Of a DNA stretch of 64,000 nt, positions 11,290-22,130 are shown piece by piece. Numbering within the stretch: the first letter of the stretch is position 1; each line of letters starts with the position of its first letter. The notes under the pieces were generated by a model. The model saw only the letters and a program-made list of their open reading frames with translations. It was not told the DNA's origin and did no database searches. A program made the translations under genes and the position numbers. Origin of the DNA: Syngnathus acus (taxonomy: Eukaryota > Chordata > Actinopteri > Syngnathiformes > Syngnathidae); NCBI RefSeq assembly GCF_901709675.1, contig NC_051089.1, forward strand, positions 9,483,476 through 9,547,475. Reading direction: 5' to 3'.

Positions 11290-11930
11290 GGTGACAGCCA
11301 CTGCGGTCCCTCACGAAATCAGTCAGACCAGACTACCGCAAGCCAGAGGCTTTGGCTACGGAATGGATGGAAAGTCAAGTGCCCGAAGTGTGCAACCGCA
11401 AGCCCCACGTACACGTCCAAACACACGCCACAGAGAGTTGAGGGTTCTGAGATCAGGCGTCATAAAGGCAGAGCAAAAACAAACACAAAGACGTCATCAC
11501 AAAGGCATCACACAAACATCAGCATTTCAAAAGCAAAACATCAGAAATAAAGAAAAAAATATCATCATCATCTAGGCGTCATAAAGGCAGAGGGCAGAAA
11601 AGCGTCATTACAAATACATCACAAACCTTTCAAAAGCAAAGCATCAGAAATAAAGAAAAAAATAAAAGATGTATTCAAAAACACTTCGCAATCGCATCAA
11701 CCAGAGCAAGACTTTGTAGTGCTGTGGGTTGGGTTAGGGTTGTGTATATATGCCTAAATATTGTTATCCAATATATCTACTGCAATTTCACATTAGATTG
11801 CTGGTTTGAAATTTACTTTTAATATTATTATTATTTTCTAAATAAACATTTATGTTAAAACTTGTCTGGTGTTCTATTCCTTGTTTTTATATTCTGAGGG
11901 CGGTGTGGCACTTTTCACTTTCACTTAAGC
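11290..11930. repeat. Lectin upstream region with ~115-bp tandem duplication
   Basis: This region includes the promoter side of the lectin gene. Two diverged copies of a unit lie at about 11456-11570 and 11575-11672; both begin ggcgtcataaaggcagag and end catcagaaataaagaaaaaaat. The + strand frames across the first copy are simple by-products of the repeat. No gene was found. Confidence 0.6.
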
Positions 11931-12159
11931 TTTTTCTCTAATGAAGTGGCCTGTTATTAGGTACACCTCATGGACACTTCAATAGGTGCACTACACGAAA
12001 AAAAAAAAGAATAAATAAATAAGAAAGTTTAGCGAACGATTCGGTGAACGATTCTTTTGAACAAATCTTTTGAGTGAACCGATTCTAAAGCTGCAGTTCA
12101 CTAGAACTGGAATGCACATCACTGGTACAAAAGATTGCAGACGGCCATTTGCTGACGGG

Positions 12160-12235
12160 TCGCAATAGTCGACTGGTTAGTGACGCGGGTCCTCGCTCGG
12201 TAAGAACTGGGTTCGATCCCAGGGGCTAGCACATA
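12160..12235 (+). repeat. tRNA-like sequence, probable SINE head or tRNA pseudogene
   Basis: A perfect T-arm is visible (stem CTGGG, loop TTCGATC, stem CCCAG) with the B-box GGTTCGATCCC, preceded about 40 nt upstream by an A-box-like 'gactggttagtgac'. The 5' sequence does not pair with the 3' 'gggctag' to form an acceptor stem, so this is unlikely to be a working tRNA. Confidence 0.4.
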
Positions 12236-12382
12236 CCTAAATGTGCTTTTAGAATTAGAACCTCGCTTTATATAAGTGGACGCATATGCTTACAATTCAA
12301 TGTTCATTTATTTTTATCACTTTCAGTTAATCTTTGACCATGATATTTCCCTAATAAAGTGGCCTGTTATTAGGTACACTTA

Positions 12383-12546
12383 AAAATGGCGGTGTACCTA
12401 ATGGAGTGTCCGTGTGATTCCCTCGTTAAGCGCACCTGCGTGAAAAGTTTTAGCTCCTGCAGAAGTGAAAATGACCAAAAACTTTTCACGCAGGTGCACT
12501 TAACGAGGGAATCACTCGGACACTCCATTAGGTACACCGCCATTTT
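12383..12546. repeat. 164-bp near-perfect foldback (MITE-like)
   Basis: The left arm 12383-12451 and right arm 12477-12546 are reverse complements over about 69 bp with only a couple of mismatches, around a loop of about 25 nt (agctcctgcagaagtgaaaatg). Shorter versions of the same foldback recur near 12655-12750, 13165-13260 and 13520-13616. It could be a non-autonomous DNA transposon or a satellite module. Confidence 0.75.
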
Positions 12547-13950
12547 AGACTAAAGCTTGACACCTGTGACCTTTGACCATGTTTTTCCCTAATAAAGTGG
12601 CCTGTTATTAGGTACACTTGAAAATGGCGGTGTACCTAATGGAGTGTCCGTGTGATTCCCTCGTTAACCGCACCTGCGTGAAAAGTTTTAGCTCCTGCAG
12701 AAGTGAAAATGGCCAAAAACTTTTCACGCAGGTGTGTTTAACGAGGGTAGCTTGGAAAACATATTGGAACGCGGCCCTTTGAGGACTGGAGGTCGACACC
12801 CCTGGTTTAAGTGAAAAGTGCCGCACCCGCCCTCACCCCCACTTTCTGATTGGCTGGTTGATCTGTGACATCACTCGGACACTCCAATAGGTACGCCTCC
12901 ATTTTCAGGTGTACCTAATAACAGGCCAGTTCATTATGGAAAAATCATGGCCAAAGCTTAACTGAAAGTGAAAAGTGCCACACCCGCCCTCACCCCCACT
13001 TTCTGATTGGCTGTTTGATCTGTGACGTCACTCAAACACTCCATTACGTACACCACCATTTTCAAGTGTACCAATAACAGGCCACTTTATTAGGGAAATA
13101 TCATGGTCAAAGGTCACAGGTGTCAAGCTCTAGTCCTTGGGGCCGCATTCCAACATGTTTTCCAAGATTCCCTCGTTAAGTGCACCTGCGTGAAAAGTTT
13201 TAGCTCCTGCAGAACGTGAAAATAGCTAAATCTTTTCACGCAGGTGTGTTTAACGAGGGTAACTTGGAAAACATATTGGAACGCGGCCCTTCGAGGACTG
13301 GAGGTCGACACCCCTGGTTTAAGTGAAAAGTGCCACACCCGCCCTCACCCCCACTTTCTGATTGGCTGTTTGATCTGTGACGTCACTCAGACACTCCATT
13401 ACGTACACCACCATTTTCAAGTGTACCAATAACAGGCCACTTTATTAGGGAAATATCATGGTCAAAGGTCACAGGTGTCAAGCTCTAGTCCTTGGGGCCG
13501 CATTCCAACATGTTTTCCAAGATTCCCTCGTTAAGTGCACCTGCGTGAAAAGTTTTAGTTCCTGCAGAACGTGAAAATAGCTAAATCTTTTCACGCAGGT
13601 GTGTTTAACGAGGGTAACTTGGAAAACATATTGGAACGCGGCCCTTCGAGGACTGGAGGTCGACACCCCTGGTTTAAGTGAAAAGTGCCACACCCGCCCT
13701 CACCCCCACTTTCTGATTGGCTGTTTGATCTGTGACGTCACTCGGACACTCCATTATGTACACCACCATTTTCAAGTGTACTTAATAACAGTTCACTTCA
13801 TTAGGGAAAAATCATGGCCAAAGCTGAACTGAAAGTGAAAAGTGCCACACCCGCCCTCACCCCCACCTCCTGATTGGCTGGTTGATCTGTGACGTCACAC
13901 GGACACTCCATTAGGTACACCACCATTTTCAGGTGTACCTAATAACTTTA

Positions 13951-14805
13951 TGCATTTTTTGTACGTGTCAAGAATGTGTCTTTGACTACTTGCTCTTTAT
14001 TTTGGGGGACACCAACACGTTACACAACGTAAAACACATACATATTGTCATATAAAGCATTTAACCAAATGTCATAGAATAGATCTTTATTGTCATTGTC
14101 ACACATGTACAACGAAATTTAAAAAGTGCCAACCGCTCAGTGCATAAAATAAAAAAAAATTGTTTTCATGCCCAAAAATGTGCATTACCGACACCTACTG
14201 GTTGAAGTGCGAAAGTTTTCATCATTTCAGTGGGCATACGGAGAGATGTGCTTGAGAAATTTGATGACCATTCAGTGCAGTGTTTTGACATTTGGCTTTT
14301 TTACACTAAGTAGACTGTCCAGTTTCCACGCCGTGATGCTTACCAGACTCGCAGTACCTTGTAACTTCTATCTGGGTAGTTTCTGTCGAGTCCTGGCTTC
14401 AGTCGGTGTATGTTGAGACTTTCTTCTTGTTCCGGTGAACACCGGGATTTCTATCGAGCCCTGGCTTCAGTCAAATTCTGTTGGTATACCACGCAGCAGT
14501 AGAACTGTATCGGGCTATTTGCACAGTCAACAAACAGACGATATATGACGATGATGACCGAGGGATAACTAATTGCACACAACTTGTCTCGTCTTGACAA
14601 AACTAAGACCTTTGTTTCAAAGAAACACTGTTGCATAACAAACACCCAGTTGCATATTTGACAGCACATTTTCCATCACTACATTTAGCCAATAATGTAG
14701 GGATAATTGATAAGGTAAAGCAATATATGTTCAAAGGCAGAAAAAAATAGGTTAGGGTTTCACAGTAGGTTACATATAAATGTGACAGAATCAGAAAGAT
14801 TCAAT
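13951..14805. repeat. Intergenic DNA with a dispersed fish repeat tail
   Basis: 14080-14122 (ctttattgtcattgtcacacatgtacaacgaaattt region) matches a tail motif common in teleost interspersed repeats. The remainder has no supported frame. It lies between the repeat block and the second fragment of the dead pigb copy, so it belongs to the inserted or expanded segment inside that copy. Confidence 0.45.
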
Positions 14806-15030
14806 TCTGGCCCGCTTCTATGGCCGTGAACTTGTTATCCACAAGCGCATTCACTTCCGACTCTCTTGGTTCTCTCTGACCTGGAAAGAAGCAGCATTTA
14901 AGCAACAGATGCATTTTTATGTTGAAGATCACAGCATTTTCTGCGTGACAACTACTACACGTAAACAAGACAGCTTCCATACAGTGACGGAGATGATGAA
15001 GGAAGAATCTTTATTTATGTAAGGCACTGA
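14806..15030 (+). pseudogene. pigb: Decayed tandem copy of pigb, exons 11-12
   Basis: 14811-14887 matches the 3' half of pigb exon 11 (cccgcttctatggc against ccgcttctgtggc, then tctcttggttctctctgac against tcacttggttctctttgac). 14924-15030 matches exon 12 through its stop (gatc...tttctgcgtgacaacta and aagaatctttatttatg, ending with TGA at 15028-15030). The intron between them is also homologous (gatgcatttttatgttg against aatgcattttatgttg), so this is genomic duplication. Indels and internal stops destroy the frame. Together with 6581-7591 it completes exons 8-12 of a second pigb whose intron 10/exon 11 region is now filled by the lectin gene and repeats. Confidence 0.82.
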
Positions 15031-15918
15031 CAACCGAAGGACTGCGTCTGATTTTACGCGCTGTATGGTGAAAACGTTTCTTCAGAAATATTTTATACAC
15101 ATAAAACTCGTGTGAAGTTGTCTTTCTTTTTTTTGCCTTTTAGATGCACATCAAAGAAAACAAAAGGAATGTTAGAACAGCATCAATCTGAAAGCAATTG
15201 CATCATCACAAACATGTCCTTGGGGCTCCAAATCAAATCCATATTCCAGTTGTTTTCCCTACAATAGCTTGAGCTGAGCTGCAAATCTTTTTTTAATTAA
15301 GATAACATAACCTCACACTTCCAGGAAGAGACCATAAAAAGTTAAGATACGGAGCTGTAGCTACAGTTAAAAGCAACCCCCCCCCCAAAAAAAAAAAAAC
15401 CCACAACCTTCACAATTTAAGGGATTTCTTCAAGATGTTTGTGCAGCACCCCCAAAAATCTGATCTTGCCACCTTCCGTAAAGGTCAACAAATGTACACT
15501 TTCTCCAGCCTTAACAATATTTGGAGTACATAACAGCATTGTAATTCTATATTGGACAAAAAAAACCAGCATCTGTGCTTATTTATAATCTTTTTTTTCC
15601 AACACCAAGAAGGCAAGCTGGACTTCTTTAGTAGTTAGTAGAACGGCAAAGCAATTTGTTCAGCTGAAACGCACATTTTGTGTTGTGGCCTTTCATAGTT
15701 TGCCCTCCAGCACAGGTGCTCTTTTCAGAACATAAAACCACCCCAGTCCGAAGCCAATTCATATAAAGTGCATCTGAAATTGTTCTGATGGAAAACCACC
15801 CGGACATTTAGTAGCGTTAAAACATAAAAACATGGTGCAAACTGGCGAGAGCGACGCATAGTGGTACTAAAGAGGTACTACCTCTACGACCACAACTATC
15901 CAACCTATCAACAAGTGT
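15031..15918 (-). other. ccpg1: Presumed ccpg1 3' untranslated region
   Basis: There is no coding frame. The sequence lies just after the ccpg1 stop codon in its direction of transcription. A minus-strand ATTAAA hexamer at 15292-15297 could serve for polyadenylation. It contains short homopolymers (C then A runs near 15380). Confidence 0.45.
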
Positions 15919-18900
15919 TCAGTATTTGCGATCAAACGGCATAGGGCCCAGTTCGATTTTGACGTCGGCCATGTGCCTGCTTCTTTGCTCGCTGTGATGC
16001 CGCGCTTTTTGTCTCTGCTGTCGACGGCCTCGATTCTTCGTCCTCGACTCCTCTTTGGAGTTTGAGTCTGGTCGTTCCAGAGGTCCGCTGGGAGATTCAA
16101 AACTAAACAGAAGGTGCATTTTACATGAAAGAATACAATAATAGTTACAGTAAATGCCGAACTAGAAGATAGTTGTTATAGAACTAGAAGATAGGTCAAA
16201 GCAGACTATTAAAGAAATGATTTTGCATTCAGGGTATTTTAGCTAATGTATATTTCAGCTTCTAAGAGCCTATTTTGTGGTGTAAAAAGGTTGAGGTGTC
16301 AACTCACGGCAAAACCAGACAGCTGCATGAAAACCAACTTTCTGCAATAAGAAATGACTTGCTAATTTTCCCAAACTAAAATATTTGATGAATAAAAAAA
16401 TAACACAAGAGTCACAACTTAACTCCAACCAACCCTAGCATTAATTTCAGTAAAAGCAATTTTTCAACCCCTCAGTATTCCTGTGCTTGTCTGATTTAAG
16501 TGCTTGCTGAGCCTGTAGATACGATTGTATCTTAAAATGTTGAGCATTATTTAAATCTCCAGCAACTATTTTTTTCAATGGTGACAAGTAGCCACAAGAG
16601 GGCGCAAATTCCCCGGCAAACTCTATACAAAGGAATTGTCGCTCATGCAGTCAGCTGGAACATTCTGAAGATTTGAATAATTCCCAACATGAATCATATC
16701 TGCATGATCAGAAGCAAACACGCAAAACAGGAATGGTGAGAGGTTAAGAAGTATCTATTCATTTAGTATTTATTTTAGGTTAGAACTGTAGATAACCTTG
16801 ATAGAATATTGTTTCATTTTGAATCAAAAAGTATGTTACCAATGTTGTTGAGTGGGCTGGAGCAGTTCAGTTCCCATTCATTTCAACTGGGAAAGTTCAC
16901 CGAATGAAACATTTGAGCTGTTGTCGTCGGCAGAGCGGGCCGTCGGCGGTCTGCTCACCTCTGTCTGTTGCTCTTGACATACGCCTCTCCGAAGAGGTGT
17001 CTGTAAATGAAGTCGTCCACGTCTTCAAAGACATCGTTGTGGAGGCCGTGGTACTCGGGCATGCTGACCAGGTAGTGCTCCACGCTGCTCACAAAGTCTG
17101 TGAAGAGCATGCGGTCATGGATGAAGAGGCCGTTGTGGAAAAAGCCGTTGATGAAGCTTTCCAGTTCCTTCCAGTGATGGAAGTGGTGGACTTCCCGCTG
17201 CAAGTAGCTCCACAGCAGCTGGTGGAACTCGTCTGCTCGTATGGGCTCCGTGGCTTTGTTGAAGATGCTCATGGACTCCTGGTAGGCGCAGTCAAAGACT
17301 CCCCGGCATCCTTTTGGGCCGCTCTGGCCTTGTTCTTTATGGACTCGGTCTCCTGGTTTGCGGGTGTTGGCGTCTTGTTTGGAATGAGCCTTTTTCTTCT
17401 TGTACTTTTTCTCTTCATAGTAGTTTGTACCTTCTCTCGTCATCTTGTCGAAGAAGGTGGAGGCCGAATCTTTGAAATTGCGAAAAGTAGATTTGACGGA
17501 ATCGGAGAACTTGCGCAGGTTTTCCTTCACGACTTCCTTGGCTTTCTTGATCTGTTGTTTGTGATGGTGGACAAACTCTTTAGTGGAGTTCTTGACCGCA
17601 TCAAACGTATCTTCCACAATTCCTGACGTGCGCATTTTTGGTTCCGTATCGCCTTTGGCCCGGTCTTCTTTGGTTTCCAGATACAGCCGCTCCCACAAGT
17701 CGGAGCGCTGCTGCTCAAAGCCTAGCCTCTTCTCCAGCTCCCTCAGTTGCAATCTGAGATCCTGAGCCTCTGTCTCATATGTAAGCATCCTCTCCTTGTC
17801 TGCCTCATGTGTAAGCTTCCTCTCCTTGTCTAGCTTCTTCCTCAGCTCCTTCTCCCCCTCCAGTTCCTCATTCAGCCTCCGGTTATCCAATAGCAATGCG
17901 TCGGCCGCCGCCCCCTTAACCTCCAGATCTCGAATCCTGGATTGCAGGCTCCTCAATTCTTCCTGCAGGGTAGACAGGGACTTCTCTTTTTGCTCCAAGG
18001 AGCTTTTCAGCTGCTGGTTCGTGGTGGTCAATGCCAGGCTCTCAGCCTCCCTCTGTCTTGCTAACATTGCCTGGTCCTCTCGTTGGACCTGAATGAATTA
18101 AGAAAAAAAGAAATAAGGGAAATAAATAGGACTCCTAACTCAAGTAAGTCATCAGATCAGATAAGAGAAGATATGCTTCAACTAACTTGGCTCTGTTTAA
18201 AATAAATAAAATGTACCTGAACAAATGCCTGCTGGCCGCTGAACTCCATGTTCTTTTGCATGAGCAATGAAATAAGCTTCTGCTCATCCCAATCTTCCTG
18301 GCTCAGACTGTCACTCTTGACCTTCATGGGAAAACAAAATAAATTTAAAAAAAAGTCGTTTTTTTCAATTGACCATAAGCATAAGGAACACATCAATACT
18401 TACATGATCATGAAGAACATTTCTTAGACTGTCGAGCTCTCTCTCCCGGAATTTGTCTTCTGTCTTCTGCTTTTGTATTTGCATGGTGCCTGAAAATAAG
18501 ACAACATTATAATTGGACGAGAAATCTCAGACATCCATCCGCACTAAGGCTGTGGGTGCGCTGGATCTTGTGCCGGATGACGTTTGAACGAGACTCGGGG
18601 TACAATTTCACCGACAGGTAATTCAGAGCAATGCTTCCCAATTAGCGTGCAGTTAGAGCCTTGCTCTCTGACAGGACAGTGCACATGTTAATAGCGCAAC
18701 AAACATACATGCACTAACGCACCACTCGGTCAATGTGTTGCTCACGTGTTAAATAATACCAAGTTCAATGTCTGAATCCGTACAATAGAAGTGTCCGAAG
18801 CCAATGCTGAGGGCGATGATGAGGGCGAGCAGAATGCAGGAGTTGATGGTTCCGCCGCCTTGGCTTTGCGCTCTCAGCGTCTCTGGTCTGAGTGCAATTT

Positions 18901-21216
18901 GCTGCCCCTGCTGCGTCTCATCTCCCTCCTCCGACTCCACCGTCGTGGCTTCCTCCTCCTCCTCCTCGCAGGACTCTGTCACAGTGTTTGTTGTATTCTT
19001 CCTCAACCGGCGCCTTCGAATAGCAACGTTTGGTGCCGCCTCATCTTCGCTGCTGCTGGAGTTTGGGGCTGCAGGCTGCGGCGTAGCTGGGAAAACTTCC
19101 AGAGATACATGCAGAGGTCAATGGGGTCATCATGGTCAACAACCAAATGGTAGATAAGTAAGTAATTAACATGATCTGCATGCATCAGGTTATTCATGCC
19201 AAAACAGTCCTGTTGTAAGTACTTTATGTCCTTTAGCATCATGCAAAGGTTTTCATTTCAGTAGCTAAAACAATATTCTTCCCATACATTTAGCGAAAGC
19301 TGCTAACTAAAATTGAGCAAAAGCCACGTTCTAATTCAACGATACATAATAATTGGCACAAAAATAAACCCACAATGTGCAAATGTATTGCCTTCCATTG
19401 ATGAGTGTTTGCAAGGTTGCGTGACTATTTTTTTTAAGTTGACTCTTGATTCAAGTGGAGTCAACTATTAACCAGTTGCTTCATGATTGTGTACATGCTA
19501 GAGGCGTTGTGATGATGCTTTGTGATGCTATTGCTGCAAATAGTGAGGCTTCCTTTTAACACCTTTGGGTTCAACTAAACAGGCCCAGATTTCAGATGAG
19601 TAAGCAACATTCTGAGTAAACTGAGATTAGATCATTCATTTAGTCGGCTTGAGAGAAAGTCTCTCTCTCTCTGGCACCTTTCTTTGCCAGATTTTGCAAA
19701 CGGAAAATGCGATGGCTCCATAAAGTTTGGGAACGTGTGCCAAACACAAACACAATACAAACAAGTAGCAAAACGGTGAGGATCAGCAGCAAAGCATATT
19801 TGCGATCACAATTAGTCTGTGCACGTCTCCCGGCAGCTCTCTAGTTTGTCAACAAGTTCTCAACCGCCACACTTGAATTAGGCCACCTGTGAAAGTGCGG
19901 CCTCTTGCGAGCCGACTTCGTAGATGGCAGCCCAATTTCACAAGGCTTTGCGCAAATTTCCAGTCACTCAACCTCAGACCTGCTTTGCCAATGTACAATG
20001 AACAAATAACACGGGAAATGTTATGGGAATATTTAAGGAGGGGGGGGACATTTTTCTCCAATATAAGAAACAGTTCAACTGGAAATAAAAACCAAGCATA
20101 GAATCTTTGAGGTCCTACCAGGGTCTCCAGCGATGAATGCATACTGGCTGCTGCACGATGTGCCCATAAAGGAGCCCTCGTCGGCAGTCGGCGTGTGCTC
20201 GGCGCAGTCACGCTCGTCTTCCTTCAGCTCCTGCAGTGTCACGATGTCAGAGTGGTCGCTGAAGGACAACACAGCGACTTGCTCTTCCATCGTGGGGTCA
20301 TCAGGATCAGCCTGAGGGTGGCGAGGTTTCATTTGTAAAAGAAGCAGCGACTGTGTGGTTCCTGCGTGACGTTCTTACCTCTGAGGTCCATGCTGCCCTG
20401 TCCATGGTTTGTTCTCCCAGTGTGTCATCCAGTGAGCTGTCATCACAACATGCAGCTAAAAATATCAGAAGTATTGGTTGGTATGAATGTCTTATTAATC
20501 ATGTCTTTTTCACTAGCAGTGCCACTTCTGGCCTACTAAAGTGGCCGTTAAGATGGTTATCAAGTATATCCATCCAATAAATGCTAGAGGCTTCCCACAA
20601 AGACGTTTGATAATTTATCTGCTTGAAACTGCAGTTGAAAGTCACTAACGTTTGCGCAAAGCAGCCTTAAACAAAGGTCATATTCAGGTGTAACAAATGT
20701 AACTAGTCATGCTTGAGAGTAACTATACTTTGTAAATTCATCATTTGTAACAGTGTTGCTCTTAACAGAGAGATGCCTTCAAGCAGAAGTTGAACCTTGA
20801 GAGTCCTGCAGCTCTGGTTGCACAAGAGCTGGACGCTCTTCGGCTCCATGCTGCACCGTGCCATCTGCCACCAAAGTCTCGATATCGGAACCCTGTAAGC
20901 ACAGCCCAAAGAAAAGACTAAGACATCACAGGATTACAAGAAAAGGCTATCGTGGATTTTAGGGTCATCCAGAAATTTCATTCAAAAGTTTGTTGAATAC
21001 TATGAGAATGCTGTGATGATGCCATCATTGATCATGCTATCTTACATCAACTGGTGAAAGAAGACGTTTTGCATATGTAGGAATGGAGAAAAAGATTTGT
21101 TATGTTTGACTTATTGTTAACTTACAGCTGCATATAAATAAAGTTCAATGTTTTACCTCCATGCTAATGATGCTCCAGCCACATGACGACTCGGTATCAC
21201 TGGAAGTGTTTGACAT
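15919..21216 (-). CDS. ccpg1: Cell cycle progression protein 1, ER-phagy receptor
   Basis: Exons: 21216-21157, 20892-20796, 20455-20379, 20311-20119, 19095-18760, 18489-18404, 18321-18217, 18088-16959, 16102-15919; 755 aa, close to human (757). CCPG1 is a type II ER membrane protein that links ER to autophagy. The N-terminal cytosolic part holds an LC3-interacting motif W14-S-I-I17 in SSCGWSIIS and two FIP200-binding motifs, SDIETL (22-27) and SDIVTL (99-104). A basic RRRRLRKN stretch and an acidic run precede a transmembrane segment at about 228-245 (SCILLALIIALSIGFGHFY). The lumenal part has long coiled coils (about 285-480), a basic KKYKKKK segment, and a conserved C-terminal domain shared with PBXIP1 (FDCAYQESMSIF onward), ending DVKIELGPMPFDRKY. 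The start is supported by family match. A + strand 240-aa frame over the large exon is an antisense shadow. Confidence 0.95.
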
Positions 21217-22130
21217 GATGCCAGCTTGTCAGCAACACTGAAAAAGAAAAAAAAAAGATGTCACTCAAAATTTTGCATTTTTATTTAGTAAACAAGAGGT
21301 GCACAGGGCAACGTTTTATTCAACGTTAAGAGCCTTGTTGCGTCATAAAACACCAACCACCACGACGTGTCATATGGTGAAACCCTCACTCAGGGCTCAA
21401 TTTCATCAGCTGTGATCATGAACTTGTGGAATTATCATTTTGTAAAGCATGATACTAACGTTTTCGTCACACGACACTCAATGGCTAAAACCAACTCGCA
21501 TTTTGATTAGCAGGACGAGCCAAGTCGTACAATATTTCGAAAAGAAGACAATGACGTTTGTTTTGTTTTGCTCGTGACGTGATCTTACCTGGATGAACTG
21601 GTTCTACATGCGTTAGTAACGACAAACTATGTGTACAGTCACCAACTCGTGTCGACGATGTCAATTCACCAATCCCGGAAAAACTACGAAAATCATTATT
21701 GAAGAAAAAATGTCAAAGAAAACCTGTGTTTTGCTGTCCAACGACGATGCAGCTGTTTGCAGACAGGCCGATAATTATTGCACTATACACGGGCCTGGGC
21801 TACTGTCATAATAGTGGCTGGGAAATGTAGTTCTAATTTACATGGGGATGACAAAGAGAAAGTCACTTCTTGATTTAATAAAACATCGTTTCCCATCAGG
21901 CACCGCGGTAGCCAAACTGGTTGTGCTAGGGCGGGTCCAAACGGACGTCGCTCTTTGAAAATATAAACAAGGAAACGTGACAAAACAGAAAGCGCATTGC
22001 ATTCGTTTCCACTGACTGTGGAAATATTTTTTTTTTTTTTTTTTACACATTTAACAAGTAATTTGCTGGTTAACAATAGAAAATGTCTAAAAAAAAAACA
22101 CACACACACACACAAACGTGGTTAAATAAT
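21217..22130 (-). promoter_or_regulatory. ccpg1: ccpg1 5' UTR and promoter region
   Basis: In the minus-strand direction an acceptor (ctttttcag) sits just 5' of the start-codon exon near 21240, and a donor (cag/gtaaga) lies near 21590, suggesting a non-coding first exon upstream of 21590. No TATA box is obvious. Coding frames in this stretch are not supported. A poly(T) run and CA repeat at 22027-22117 probably mark the edge towards the prtg 3' end. Confidence 0.45.

Larger units (their letters stand above)
11938..13950. repeat. Complex repeat block with 355-bp tandem units and long foldbacks
   Basis: The whole block is made of rearranged copies of a few modules. One is (aa)taaagtggcctgttattaggtacac, seen in both orientations. 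A second is a GC-rich module beginning gtgaaaagtgccacacccgc. A third is a foldback centred on ctcgttaagtgcacctgcgt. The GC-rich module recurs at 12969, 13323, 13678 and 13835, so 12969-13322 and 13323-13677 are two near-identical tandem units of about 355 bp followed by a partial unit. Short minus-strand frames of 71-72 aa at 12608-12826, 13123-13338 and 13478-13693 are repeat by-products, not genes. Confidence 0.85.

Noticed and set aside
12160-12235. Functional tRNA gene
   Set aside because: The T-arm and B-box are good, but the 5' end does not form an acceptor stem with the 3' end; called tRNA-like repeat instead.
12608-13693. Three similar 71-72 aa minus-strand frames that look like a small gene family
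   Set aside because: They are copies of the same repeat module; the spacing equals the tandem unit and no start context or splice signals support genes.
16904-17626. 240-aa + strand open frame
   Set aside because: It is exactly antisense to the large ccpg1 exon, has no family likeness, and results from the codon bias of that exon.
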